Shown here: positions 1-11,279 of the stretch, piece after piece
Layout of the letters: each line of letters starts with the position of its first letter
Numbering within the stretch: the stretch's first letter is position 1
NCBI GenBank assembly: GCA_030704615.1
Contig: CM060731.1
Coordinates: forward strand, 3,286,001 to 3,350,000
Length of the DNA stretch: 64,000 bases
Source of the DNA: Takakia lepidozioides
Lineage: Eukaryota; Streptophyta; Takakiopsida; Takakiales; Takakiaceae
Direction: 5' to 3'
Notes under the pieces: model-generated
What the model was told of the DNA's origin: nothing
The model's database searches: none
What the model saw: only the letters and a program-made list of their open reading frames with translations
Program-made: the position numbers and the translations under genes

Positions 1-70
1 TTGACAGAGGTGGCAGCCTTGGCGCTTTGGAGCTTCCGTAACACAGGGAATATGCAAAAAAACCAAGCTT

Positions 71-560
71 CAAGTGTCTCCGCCGGCGGAGACGCTTGCA
101 GGAGGTTCCTGAAACCTATGAGCTGAGCAAAAAAGAATGTACTCAATGGGTATGCGCCGGCGGATATGCCAGCGCAGCCCACTCGGAACATCAGCAACTT
201 TTGAGCATGCGGAAAAACAAAGGAGATGGAAAAGGGGAGAACTTCCTGAAACATTTGAGCAGCCCTGCTGCACAGGTATGCGCCGGCGGATACGCCAGCC
301 CAACCCGCTCGGAGCATCAGCAACGTATGAGCATGCAAAAAAATAAACGGGATGGGAGTAGATGAGCACTTCCTGAAACATGTGAGCATCCCAGCTCCAA
401 CGGTATGCGCCGGCGGAGGTGGCAGCCCAGCCCTTCCAAGCATCAGAAAAAACCAAGGGGAATGAGCTGTCTCCGCCGGCGGAGACGGTTGTGTGTATGT
501 GTGGATATTCGCAAACTTGTGAGAGTTGAAGTGACTTAGGCATCTGCGCCGGCGGAGGTG
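71..560. repeat. Tandem repeat with palindromic CGCCGGCG core
   Basis: Six imperfect copies of a palindromic core built on CGCCGGCGGA lie near 81, 155, 281, 408, 473 and 545. Three of them (TATGCGCCGGCGGA at 151, 277 and 404) sit in tandem units of 126-127 bp that also share CTTCCTGAAACAT and GAGCATCAGCAAC segments. Two copies (76-93 and 469-486) are perfect 18-bp palindromes, GTCTCCGCCGGCGGAGAC; the first extends to a 28-bp near-palindrome (71-98) with one mismatch. Short ORFs here are repeat artefacts. Function unknown. Confidence 0.75.
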
Positions 561-576
561 CTAGATTAGGAGCAGC

Positions 577-1010
577 TTGGTGGGGCTTATGCGATGGCGC
601 ATATGCCTAAGTGCAGGTCATGAAAAAAAACAAAACTACAGCTTACCTCCTCCATCCGCAGCTTACCTCTACCACCACCACCACCAGCAACGCGTCCCCC
701 TCGAGTGTCCTTCTTCCTCCCCATCGCCGCAACAGCTCGTTGCCTCGGGGTGGTATAGTATAAGGCCGAGATGCGGCGCCTCTGTCTCCTCTTCGCAACG
801 GGAGTCTCTAGGGTGTAGAGACTAGAGATGTGTTAAGTGCTTGTGTAGTTTGTGTGTGTTTGTTTGGGGGAGTGGCAAGGGATAATGTGCAAGTATACTA
901 GACTACGTTAGTGTAGTAATGATACTGGGTTAGTCATGTAGTAATGGAAACAAGTTTAACTGAATAGAAACAGTTTATTAACAAAAAAGTAGAAGTTGTT
1001 TCATTGAATA
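577..1010. other. Spacer with no recognisable gene
   Basis: There is no convincing coding region. It holds a short CCA/CCACCA-rich stretch near 670-690 and GT-rich sequence near 845-870. Confidence 0.4.
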
Positions 1011-1140
1011 GAGCATGGCTTGTTGGTAAGGTTGTGGTGTATTTTCCACAAGGTTGCGGGTTCAAACCTGCCCCCGCCAAGGAGAGCGGGGGGGGAGGGG
1101 GGCGAGTTAGCGAAGGCTAAGGCCTTAAAAAGGCCAAATT
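1011..1140 (+). mobile_element. tRNA-derived SINE-like unit
   Basis: An A-box-like TGGCTTGTTGGT (1016-1027) is followed 31 bp later by a B-box-like GGTTCAAACC (1059-1068). This is the internal polymerase III promoter layout of tRNA-derived SINEs. The predicted tRNA does not fold cleanly and the sequence runs on into G-rich and then unrelated DNA, so it is not a functional tRNA gene. The 3' end and target duplication were not found; the end given is approximate. Confidence 0.45.
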
Positions 1141-1792
1141 GGCCAAATCTGAAATGTGAACTTTTTTTATACACTCTGGCGTTAGTGCTTTTTGGACTAC
1201 ATGGGTTACACGTGGATCCTCAGAAGATGGTTGTACGATTGACATGTTACTTTGTGGCGGCGCCTTCATAATACAATATAAAGTAAGTGATAAAGTAACT
1301 AAATATTTTGTTATGGGTGTCTTAATCAATTTATTGGTTTTAGAGTCAATTGTCGCCACAAATACTTGTACTCATTACTCATACATGAGTAATCAAAGAA
1401 CAAATCAACATACATGTCATGGGATTTGATTGTAAATAAATTGTCCCATCTAGTGTATCAGTTCATAGTTGGACGATTAATCAACGATTGGTTGTAAAAT
1501 AAATGGAAACATGCAGAGCATTTATGTTTCATATGCTCATAAGAAGAAGGCAGTACATTGGATTCTAAGATCTCAACAACGGCGCCGTCGTCTTAAAAAT
1601 AGGGGATAGTCCATTTAGTTGTTTCTGTCAGAGAATAATATGGATGGAACACTTGCCTCAAAAAATTTGGACCTTCTGGATTGATGATACACATAAGTAA
1701 TGTAAGCCATTTAATGTATTTGCATAAGGTCTTGCAAGATGTGTGCTTTCATTCATTTTGCATCTTCTCTCAAACTTTGAGGGCATTGCCAA
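1141..1792. other. AT-rich region upstream of MULE transposase
   Basis: No gene or clear repeat was recognised. This stretch should contain the promoter and left terminus of the MULE if the element is complete, but I could not identify a terminal inverted repeat by eye. Confidence 0.3.
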
Positions 1793-4700
1793 ATGTCTAC
1801 ACCAAAATATGCAGTGCTTTCATGTCCACCTGATGCAAAAGTGGTTCGTTATCCTTGCAATGGAAACAAGTGCATTATCCCAGAACCTTGGTTATGCAAT
1901 AGATTCAAACTTGTTCTGGGTTCAGTTTTTTTGGAGGATGATGGAGATGATGATGCCTCCACAGTGTTGCTTCCAGTTTTCAATGACGGCCAAAAGCAAT
2001 GGGAGTTGTTTCCAAACACTTTCTCCAAGTACCGTGTCACAGGTACGAGCTATACACAGTCACATGATGAGAGGCACACTTCTATTGCAAGAAAGAACGA
2101 TCAAGCTGCAACAAATGGGAGTTGTAAATTGAAGGAGGAGGTTGCAGATTCGGCGAGCTTGGGGTCTCATAATTCGGATTGTGTTGAGGTTTCTAAGAGT
2201 GTATTTTGTGGATCTCAACCTTCCTCATCTGCTCATATGGTCTTGCTTCACGACATGAAGCCTCGGAAAACTCCATTGGACAACACCACGTCTGATTGTT
2301 GCGAATCTGCGAGGGGTTTATCTTCATCTCCACGACTAGCAGGGGAGGCTACATCTGCATTTCCTTCTGGTGTGTTGTCCATTTTGAGTATCTTGGCCAC
2401 TGCTCGGAGGAATGGATCAAAAGGAGAGCTTTCTACCTTGGACTATAGTCACATTCCAGTGCATCGTGTTCGGTGTCTTCCTCGAGCTTTTGATGGAAAA
2501 GTGATCCACGAACTCCCCCCGTGGTCAAACTACGTACGGACCGTGGTTCACAGTCCCTCCAAGGCATGGACCGCAAGTTTGATGGTCATCCTTGGTGCAA
2601 GACCAATACCTACAATATGTCTGGTGTTCCAGATCATGTGAAATGTAGTAAGGTTCTTTGTGTTGGAAAGCTCATATGTCAAAGCAGCACTTGCCTCTTC
2701 TTCAAGAAAGAAGGAGAACGGAATGACCGCTATTGGGAAGGCAATGCAGACAAGGTGTTCATTGCAGGAGCCCAAGTTCCATTCAACCAGTTCAAGTGTA
2801 GTTTCTGCAAAGAAAGACCTTTCTGTGAGGCGCATTGTGGGGCAAGAATGTACTATGTCACAAGTTCCCTTCCAACATATACACGTGTTGCAGTTCACGT
2901 TGGGTTTCATAACCATCCATGTGCCAAGGGCGAGAATAGAGAGGCTGCGGAAAATGCATCAAGCATGATTCAAGAGCACGTTAAGATGAAGCCATGGTCG
3001 ACCCCGAGAGCTATTTCCTTGTCAATGGCCCAAAAGCTCTTGATTGATCGAGTTCTTGTGGCTGATGGCACAGAGACAGTACGTCTTGAGGGAGAGGCTT
3101 TGGAAGATATTCTTGAAGAGTTTGCCCATGTTTGTAGCCCCAGTGTGAAAAACAAGGTCGCATCTGCACGTGTCAATTCCATCATGTCCATATTGGAGTT
3201 GAAGCGTCTGAGTTTATACCATTTCATTCACAGCAATCCCCTTCCAGGCCAGCATACTTCTCATCTCCCCCATGTTTTCAAGATGTTTGTTGCTGGTCCC
3301 AGGAGTGGTGTTGATCTTGTGCGTCGCATGAGTGAGGGGGATCTACGCACAAGTTGGGTAGTATTTGACCATGTCAAACGCATCAAGGATTGGACAACTC
3401 TTGCGTGTCATGTCTATGAACCATATGTCAAGCGAATGATGACCATTGCCATTTGCGATATGAAAACAGAGGATGCAGATGCTCAGGTGTTATTCTGGGA
3501 GATGATCAATGAACAAGCAAAACTTGCTGGCTTGAACAAACCAAATTTTGCTGGCTTCATGGCGGATGCAGCAGGAGCGAATTGGGCTGCTGTTCGAAGG
3601 GTTTATGGATCTGATCCCAATGTCCCAATGGAAGATAAAGAAAGAACATGTTTATATCATTGGGCTGAAAGCCTCCGAAGACACACCAACGACTATATCT
3701 TGGAGGACTTCCGTGAAAGGCACACTCAGCTCTGTTATGAATGGAAAGATAGTGCTACCTTGGAGGATGCTACAACCACATACATTGCAATTCGGGCTTG
3801 GTGGCTCTCTTCAGGAGCATGCACAGAAAAGAGTCTGCCAAAACTGGATTCATGGCTTGCATGGTGGCACTACAGATATCGAATGTGGGCCAATGGATGA
3901 GAGAGGACATGGATGTGGAGGCAGATGCAGATATGCCTACCACTAATTTGTCTGAGGCAGTCCATTCTGCTTGGTGGAAGACAGCAGGCAATGGGAAAAA
4001 AATGAAGGTGGATCTATATGAGGCCACCATGCATGACATGTCACGAGCTCTTTTGCAGCAGGCAATATTTTACAGGCACACCACAGGAAAGACATGGGGG
4101 ACGGGGCCCGACAAAGAGGAGCTCATGTTGCGTCAAGCAGCTAGATCTAATAGCCCAGCAAAAATGGGTAAGGTTGTACGTGGCATGGTAGCTGGAACAC
4201 CCATGCACACAAAGGGGGTTCAATTGGAGGGAGACAATCGCACTATTCCAGTCAAACGCAAGTTAGGCAATGAGCATGGTGGGCCAAACGAATCTTGGAG
4301 GTGTGATATGAATGTAAAGACTGTTCCAGTGCGCGCCACTGGGATGCCCAGTCCACACCAGTCATCTAGGTTTGTCAGCTCCAAATCAAGTCATGACATT
4401 CCTGGTTCTTCAACTTTCTGTGAGACAAATCCACATGTTGCTATCCCTCCTCAGCCAATGCAATGGGGAAATCCAGTGAGAGAAACACAAGACTTTTCCG
4501 ATGCATTGTTCAGGATTCAGCGGACAGGTCCTGCTTCCATGGTTCGTTGTTCTGCCTTGGTTGGAGTTTCCAAAGATAAATGCAAAGCGCTCATCAGGAA
4601 AGGTAAAGGAAGTCCTGCACCTTGCTTCACTGGCAAGTTACTAGCACCGAACATGAAAGAACCAAAACTGCAAGTTTTTTGGTTTTGCCCCACAGATGTT

Positions 4701-5323
4701 TTGTCGTGTGTTGGAGGGACCGTGCCATCCTATTGCTTGGGAAAACCGGGTATACCTAACGTGTGGCCTGTGAAGGTTGGAACCAACCTTACACAAGAAG
4801 AGGTGGACATCTTGACCCTTGCAGGTTTTCGACTAGTCCATCCTCCCAACGTTCCTGATCCGAATTTTCTTGTGGGACCACTTCCAGTGGAACAACATAT
4901 GTTGTCCTTCCTGTGGGTAAGTATCCCACTACACGCTATGGGGTGCGCATTCGGCGTCGGGATCCGACTCCTCGACACTTGAGTCGCCAAGAGTCAGCGG
5001 AGACTCTTATTGCTGAGGTTCGTGGATTCAGAAACGTGCCTCAGCCAGGTTATGGGAGAATTTACCAGCTACAAACAGAGGGATCTACCAGAGCAGGATT
5101 GGTTTACAATGTATACATTGGTCAGTTTCCATCTTGTGATTGTCCCGACTTTGATGAGCTATCTGTCAAGAAGAAAAAACAAACATATCTACCTTGTAAG
5201 CACATGTACTTCATGTACAACGTGCATCTAGGATGCGCCGGGGCTTATGAGATCCACCAACCTTCCCTTAGCCAGTTAGAGGTTAGGGCTATGCTAAAGA
5301 AGGACCCTAGTTCAACTTCTTAG
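1793..5323 (+). pseudogene. MULE (Mutator-like) transposase, frameshifted
   Basis: Four overlapping reading frames form one transposase: 1793-2641, 2521-3900, 3798-4982 and 4913-5323. In order they encode a serine-rich N-terminus; a zinc-binding GCM/FLYWCH-like domain beginning near FDGHPWCKT, with CVGKLIC and ending HVGFHNHP (about 2570-2925); a DDE core region with FMADAAGANWAAV and CLYHWAESL (about 3360-3700); and a C-terminal SWIM zinc finger, SCDCPDF then LPCKHMYF (about 5130-5215), typical of plant MULE transposases. Frame changes lie near 2520 (a C run), 3890 and 4915. The last coincides with GGGTAAGT, which resembles a splice donor, so a spliced gene cannot be excluded, although coding similarity resumes at once, favouring indels. 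No terminal inverted repeat was recognised. A domesticated MULE-derived gene is possible but less likely. Confidence 0.75.
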
Positions 5324-5412
5324 TGACACATGAAATGCACAAAAAAAGAACCTCTAACTTGTGCCGTTCATTTTCATGCATTTGACATGTAATTATCTTG
5401 TTACTACTTTAT

Positions 5413-5637
5413 TCCAAACATGACTTATAGCATTTGTAAGTACAGAAGTTCCTATTTTGGTTAAAATGGAACTTGTGTACCTGTCATACAAGTTTTCAAA
5501 TTATAGAACTGCTTGGCATTACAAACAGACATGCAATGTGGTGGTTCCAAACATGACACATATGCATTTGTTAGTACAAAAGTCCATATTTTGGTTAATA
5601 TGAAACTGTTTTCCTTGAATACAAGTTTGCAAACTAT
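5413..5637 (+). repeat. Two-copy direct repeat 3' of the MULE
   Basis: A segment of about 92 bp starting TCCAAACATGAC occurs at 5413-5505 and again at 5546-5637 (133-bp offset). The copies share GCATTTGT.AGTACA, TATTTTGGTTAA and ATACAAGTTT. This could be MULE subterminal sequence or a duplicated 3' UTR segment. Confidence 0.6.
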
Positions 5638-5939
5638 TACTTTGGCCAGGGATCTTGTATTCTCTTCAGTTTAAGGTGGTGCATTAGTTGGAGTTAGTGG
5701 TCACATGCATCTTTGACCATTGACTACTGATTTTGTTAGCTAAGATTTTTTATTTTATTTTATTTTTTCTATATACATATGATGTAACATTTGCATATGC
5801 AATAAATACGTCGTATTCTATGTTATATAACTCCACTGCATACAATCTACAATGTGTGCATACAAATTTGTCACATGCATATATAATAAGGGATTTTGTG
5901 CATGCATGCACGCAACCTGTGCATATGGAATAGCAACCC

Positions 5940-7950
5940 CCTGAGCTGCCACCACTGGCCCCTCATTCACAGGAGCTCTCATCTCATTCTGGTGTCTGAT
6001 CCAGAATGGACAGGCTGCCTTGCGATGTCCTGCCTGATTACAATAGTAACACAGTTCTTCCCCATTAGGTCCTCGCCCTTGGTCTGTTCTGGGATTGTTT
6101 CTGTAATCCTGATTCCCTGGCTGGTAATTCCCCCTTGGATTACCCTGATAGTTGCCTCTGGAATTTCCTTGGTAATTCCCTCTTGGATTACCTCTCCCTT
6201 CCATGCCATTGTTATAACCACCAGGCCTACCATAGTGGTCCTGATCGCTATTTCTTCTTGGCTGGGGCTGCACTTGATGCATCCTTACTTGCCTAGGTTC
6301 TCTTGTTGCTGTCCTTATGTTGTAGTAACAATTCTCAGTAGAATGGTTATCCATTTTACAGATAGTACAGTGTTTCTCCTTCATGTGGCATTCAGTGGTG
6401 GTATGGCCTTCATTCTGACATTTTGCACACCAAACACCCTTCCTCCAATGTGTTGCAGCCTCTGTGGCATACTTCTTCAAGATTTCTTATAATCTTTTCT
6501 CATAGTTATCCCTCTTCAACTTTTCCTTCCTCTTACTCTTCCTCTTAAGCTCTTGCTCTTCTTCCTCATCTGACTCATCCTCAGAGTCCTCATCATCCAT
6601 TTTCTCTCTCCTGAGCATTCCCAATTGCTCAATTATGTTCGTTGTTTCAAATGCCTCCTCCACTGTATTATGGGGTAACATATCCATTTTTTTTTGCAAC
6701 TCTGGTCTTAGTCCACTCACAAACCAAGTCTTCTGTAAACCTGGTGCTGGTACAGCAGCCAGCTTTTTCATCATCAATTCCATCTTTTCCATATACTCAT
6801 CAACAGTTTCATGCTTCTTTTGCTTTAACTGTTGTAAACTTCCATATGCTTCATCCTCAATTTTACTTGTCCTGAACCTATTTCGGAATGTTGTATTCAA
6901 GCCATTCCAGGTTAGGAAATGATTATCAGAGAATCTAGCATACCATTCAATTGCTTTCTTTATAAGTGAACAAGGAAACAGTCTCATCTTGGCATCATCG
7001 CCATTCTCATTGTTCACTATACACATGTGCTCAAATTGGCTAATGTGTACATCAGGATCCCCTTTTCCTGAATATATTGGAAAAGGTGGTTTTGCCTGTG
7101 TTGGTTGTAACGCCATCTGTGGCCCTACCCCCTGCCCACTGATAGGTATTGGCCCCCTTGCTGGTGCTGGTCCTTGAGGACTTGTTGTAATTGTGGTGGA
7201 ACTTCCACCAAGTGCTGGCCCCTGAGCACTCCCTGCTACTGGCCCCACTATATTCATAGTATTCCTAGCTCCAATTGCACTACTTCCCACACTCCATGTC
7301 CCCCCAGAGCCAGATCCAGGCTGCCCGCCTGATCCCCCTGAGCCGACACCTTCATTGGCCTGTGATCCAAGTGCTCCACTTGATCCAGGTCCAACGGGTT
7401 GGGATGTCATGGTTGTAGTCTCAACCTCAGCTGTTGGGTCTACTTCTTCATACTCTTCATCTTCCAATTTCTTCTCTCTGTTTTCATCTTCCAAGTTCTG
7501 CCCTTGGGTTTCTTCTTCTTCACTCATGTAACTCAATTGCAATGGTGTTGGAGAGTCTGAACTCTCCGTTGGCTCTGCCACATCCTCTCCTCCTTCTTCA
7601 TCTTCCGTCTCAGAAACTGGAGTTCCTGCTTTTGGTGTTCCATGCCAACTCTTATCAAAGATTTCTGTCAAATCTTTTATCCAGGGATGTACCTCAGATC
7701 TTTCACCTCGTGGTTGATCTTCTTCATGTACCAATTCCCTTAATCTTTCTTGCAAAGAATAAGAAGGAGTGGCATCCAACTCTAGTTCTTCCGGTATGGG
7801 TGATGTACTCTCTGATCTTAATGGTGTGAGAGGTCCAGATGATTCCCTTATGTCTATTCCTCTCTCCCAAAGATATGGATAATTAGCTTTCAGATAACTT
7901 TCTTTTTTTGCTGAATATCTCTGGAGTCTAGCTTTTCTTTCATCACTCAT
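5940..7950 (-). pseudogene. gag: gag polyprotein of element X (one in-frame stop)
   Basis: The first 487 codons (7950 to 6487) and the following segment (6480 to about 5940) are in the same frame, separated by one TAA at 6487-6489. The N-terminal third is acidic and low-complexity (Glu/Asp, then Gly/Ser/Pro rich). A retrotransposon gag domain follows (PFPIYSGKGDPDVHISQFEH to about VSGLRPELQKK, residues about 275-410). The C-terminal part has three zinc knuckles: CAKCQNEGHTTTEC, CTICKMDNHSTENC and CYYCNQAGHRKAAC, with a repetitive GRGNPRGNYQGN-like linker between the second and third. Gag forms the particle and packages RNA. The reading frame after about 5940 is unrelated sequence, marking the breakpoint. 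Confidence 0.8.
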
Positions 7951-7970
7951 GTCCTATGTCTTTCATTTTT

Positions 7971-8540
7971 TTAATGTGGCAATAACCAAAACTCTCTTCT
8001 GTAGTATCTCTCGTATATGCCTGGGTTTCTTAGCTTCAATGCACCCTTGGCTATACTAGAAGTCTCCGTTACCATATAACCATATGGCAAACAAGTCTGA
8101 AAAGCTGTTCTTGGTGTGAGTTTGATCCACAGAATATCCTTTGGAATCCAATTCTTTACCCGTACAAGCTCCTCATGCATATGAGTATAAACATTCACCT
8201 TCCTTTCCTCCCAGCCTTCAAACTCTACTCGCTTAATGGATAGCAATGCTATCACATAAACTAGTGTTGGTAACCAATGTGCTCTTCATCTACAGGCCAC
8301 CTGATAAATCTTTATCACTCCTTTCTCCAGACCCCACTCAGGGTCAACATCATGCACTCTCTTAAGAATGTTTTCTTTACAACCGTCTGGCAATTCCAAG
8401 AACCTCTGAAAGAATTGTTTGGACAATCTTTCCTTCTTAGTTCCACAGGGGATTTGATTCACATCAAATTCTTTAATTCTCCAACCACCATGATCCCACC
8501 AGATGCCTGTCACATCTGGTTGTTCATGACCCAGTCTCCC
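7971..8540 (-). pseudogene. ORF1 of element X, between primer site and gag
   Basis: A frame open from just after the primer site runs through HEQPDVTGIWWDHGGWRIKE and ends at 7971 with REFWLLPH. A single in-frame TAG lies at 8286-8288. The two parts (to 8286 and from 8255) are in phase, so this is about 190 codons of one protein. Gag starts 20 bp downstream in another frame. Ogre/Tat elements are known to carry an ORF of unknown function upstream of gag; position and length fit. No catalytic motif is recognisable. Confidence 0.5.
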
Positions 8541-8553
8541 AGTACGGTCGCCA
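8536..8553 (-). promoter_or_regulatory. Primer binding site of element X
   Basis: Two bases after the LTR end (CTCGACA) the minus strand reads TGGCGACCGTACTGGGAG. It begins TGG as expected for the complement of a tRNA CCA end, and resembles the TGGCGAC primer sites of Tat-lineage elements. Confidence 0.6.
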
Positions 8554-8555
8554 AA

Positions 8556-9572
8556 TGTCGAGCGGCTTTTACTCGCCCATCCCTTCGCTATCCGAGGTGG
8601 AAACTCCAAGATAGAAGAGTTGGATATCTCTAAGCACTCAGCCCGCTCAGAACAATCAGTCATGACCTGCAGCTAGTGAATCATGGTTGTGCTTCCTATT
8701 TGTATTCCTTCTTGCCTTCATGTTATCAATTTACCTTACTGTGTATACTGAAGCATCAGATTGCTTCAGTATCTACTAGGTTCCAATTAAACATGCATTC
8801 ATTCCACAGTTTCTCTCGTGTCTCTCTACATAGTATGTTTGTATCGATTCAGTATCGGATTAAGATTAATCATGTATCATGCCTATGCCATGGTGTCTCT
8901 AATCTACCCTATTGTATAATTTTACAGCTTGCATGAATTAAGCCTCAATCAAGTAATCATCTCATCTTCACTGTTTCCGCTCTCCGTTACGTCTTCTTCT
9001 CTCCTGAACAAGTCCCCCTCCTCAAGAAGTGATCCCCTTCCTGTTGCCGCTCTGCCTAATCTACCCGCAAGCTGTTCTAACCACCTAACTAACTAACTGT
9101 CACCCCTAAAGTAACACGTTCCTTCTGCAGATGTCGTTCCCACACAATCGTTCCATGTCAATGATTATTGTTCCCCATGTACTGTGACAGGCTGTGTCAA
9201 GCTGTGACTGGCTGTGTAAAGCTGTGTCGGGCTGTGACTGGCTGTGCAAAGCTGTGTTGGGCTGTGACTGGCTGTGCGAAGCTGTGTTGAGCTTTGTCAG
9301 ACTGTGTCTGGCTGTGATAGATTGTGACGGGCTGTGTAAAGCTGTGTCGGGCTGTGACTGGCTGTGTCTGGCTGTGATAGACTGTGATAGGTTGTGTAAA
9401 GCTGTGTCGGGCTGTGATAGACTGTGACGAGCTGTCTAACCCCCCTAAAGACTGCGCCTGCCACCCCTAAGGCTCCCGTTGGTCTCAGTCTACCATTCAT
9501 AAGTCTGCGCAAAAATTAAGGATACCCCACAGAACCCGTAAAAGCGTCTAAGTCCCAAGCAGCCTTCTAACG
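8556..9572 (-). repeat. 5' LTR of element X
   Basis: About 1,017 bp, ending CTCGACA and starting CGTTAGAAGG (TGTTAGAGGG in the other copy, so the leading T has mutated). It matches the LTR at 37281-38253 on the opposite strand over its whole length. It contains a 10-bp minisatellite (9182-9436). ORFs inside it are not genes. Confidence 0.85.
9182..9436 (-). repeat. 10-bp minisatellite in the X LTR
   Basis: About 25 copies of a decamer such as GTGACTGGCT, GTGTAAAGCT, GTGTCGGGCT, with a 30-bp higher-order pattern. The same array, with fewer units, is in the LTR at 37281-38253, and a related one is in element Z at 59876-60045. Copy number explains much of the length difference between the two X LTRs. 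Confidence 0.85.
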
Positions 9573-10108
9573 GTTACCGTGATCTATCATAATTTACCAT
9601 AAATTACCATTAGTCACCAAGTTACCGAATGTTTATCAAATTACCGAGAGTAACTTGGGAAGCTGCTCAGGAAGCTTCCTTTGGAGGAAACTTCTCCATC
9701 AAGATACCTCATGTGTTTAAGGAAACTTCTCCATCAAGAAACCTTCTGTGGGGAAGCCTCTTAGAGAACCTCATAGTAGCCAATATATATAGGAGGCGAG
9801 ACTTGACACTCTTCAGTCTCGCCAACACAAGTTTAAGCTACTCTTGTTTCCAGTTCCAGTACTCCAGTCCAGGTTCCAGTACTCTAGTTCAGTTTCCAAT
9901 ATCTAGTACTCCAGTCCAGTTTCCAGCATTCCAGTTTCCAGCATTCCAGTATCCAAATCAAGTTCCAGTATCTTGTACTCTTGTCCATTGTTATAAAGAT
10001 CATCTTGATTCATACCCATCACATGCATACCGATCTTGACTTCTTGTCTAGTCTTGTACCTCTAGTCTGATCTCTTGTTTGAATTCAGTCATGCTCTCGA
10101 CCTTGACA
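9573..10108 (+). repeat. 5' LTR of Y+ (truncated at start)
   Basis: It ends TTGACA at 10108. It contains TTACCATAAATTACC repeats near 9590-9650, a TATATATAGG box near 9784, and a TTCCAGTACTCCAGT-type short repeat at about 9845-9985. The three other Y LTR copies in the window share the same order. The start is missing because X inserted here. Confidence 0.8.
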
Positions 10109-10111
10109 GTT

Positions 10112-10127
10112 TGGCGAGACTAAAGTT
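10112..10127 (+). promoter_or_regulatory. Primer binding site of Y+
   Basis: TGGCGAGACTAAAGTT begins three bases after the LTR end. The Y- copy has TGGCGAGACTTAAGTT at the equivalent place (20399-20414, minus strand). Confidence 0.5.
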
Positions 10128-10146
10128 TGTTGTTTAGTTAGTTAAG

Positions 10147-11190
10147 ATGGAAGGCACATCTGCGGAAATGGTCGCCACATTGCAGAGTCTTCAGCTCCAG
10201 ATGCAAGAACTTTGTACCTCTACCACCCAATTACAAGCTGATCAGTCTCAAGATCTTGGCAACGCTCTCCACAATTTGCAACAACAAATTTCAGAGTTAA
10301 AGGAGTCGAACAATGGAACTTCAACCAATGAGTCTCTACTGCAACAGCTCCTACTGCAACGGTTCCTCTTCAACAGATTACGAGAAAACCAAAGATCAGC
10401 CTGTCCGAGAAATTTAATGGGACAAGAGCAAGGTTTCCCGGTTTTGTTCAACAAATATGATTGTTCCTACGACTACATTCACAACGCTACCCTGATAAAG
10501 ATATTCAAGTGGGATTCGTGGGCACCCTTCTATCAGGCACTGCCCTATCTTGGTTTGCACCACTATTAGAAAACAATTCACATTTACTATATAATTTTAA
10601 AGCATTCACTGCAACATTTGGAGAAAATGATAGGGAGAGAATTGCAGAGACAAAGATGCGAAATCTTCGACAAGGAGCACGTCTTACTTCCGTTTATGCT
10701 GCCGAATTTCGACAACTTACGTGCGACCTCGACTAGAATGAGAAGAGCCTCATTAGTCAGTTTCGATGTGGACTAAAAGAGGATGTAAAAGATTTGTTGC
10801 TGACAATGCCAAACGTGAGCACACTAAGCAAATTCATCACCCAAGTCATTACATGCGATAATCGTTTGTTTGAAAGACGTCAAGAGAAACGATCTGGATG
10901 GTTGACGACGCATCATGTCGCTGCTACTACGGCACCAAACACAACAATCCATCAGACATCTGATACTGATCCTATACAGATTGATGCTGTCTGATTCAAG
11001 CCATTGACGCCACAAGAAAAACAAAGACGGCGCTCGAATTGATTATGCCTCTATTGCGGAGAAGAAGATCACATAACATTAAACTACCCCAACAAGAGAA
11101 GATTCAAAGCTCGGGGTGCAACTCAAGTGTTCGATATGAAGAGGTCGGAAAACGAAGATGTCCAGTCACAGTAGGAACCATGCGGCTGGA
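10147..11190 (+). pseudogene. gag: gag of Y+ (frameshifted)
   Basis: It starts MEGTSAEMVATLQSLQLQMQ, 38 bp after the LTR end, with a heptad-like coiled coil, and then a gag capsid region that changes frame (GFVGTLLSGTALSWFAPLL at about 10512-10570, and RNLRQGARLTSVYAAEF at about 10660). A stop interrupts CDLD near 10735. A single zinc knuckle, CLYCGEEDHITLN.., lies at about 11045-11090, with the last Cys changed to Tyr here but intact in the Y- copy. At least three frame or stop lesions show it is dead. Confidence 0.75.
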
Positions 11191-11279
11191 CACCACAAAT
11201 TCCTCACAAAAAAAATCTCTTTCTACCTCCAGACCCTGCACCTTGCTTCAGAGTTCCGGTAAAAATCAGAGTGCAAAAT

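Larger units (their letters stand above)
5930..9577 (-). mobile_element. Tat/Ogre-like LTR retrotransposon X, 5' half
   Basis: Read on the minus strand this has a 5' LTR (9572 to 8556), a primer binding site, an ORF1, and gag, and then stops abruptly near 5930 within the gag C-terminus. Pol is absent. The primer-site sequence and the ORF before gag match the Tat/Ogre branch of Ty3/gypsy. The upstream target duplication is GTAAC (complement of 9573-9577), inside a Y-family LTR. The matching downstream GTAAC follows the X LTR at 38253, which lies on the other strand about 28 kb away, so the element was split by rearrangement. Confidence 0.75.

Noticed and set aside
6487-6489. Programmed stop readthrough in X gag
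   Set aside because: Single in-frame stops also occur in ORF1 of X and twice in Z, together with frameshifts. Ordinary decay explains them.
7434-7829. Plus-strand ORF opposite X gag (also 6635-6922)
   Set aside because: Antisense shadows of the acidic, low-complexity gag N-terminus.
9194-9427. ORF in the LTR minisatellite
   Set aside because: It is a frame through the 10-bp repeats (CDWLCKAVSG) with no independent support.
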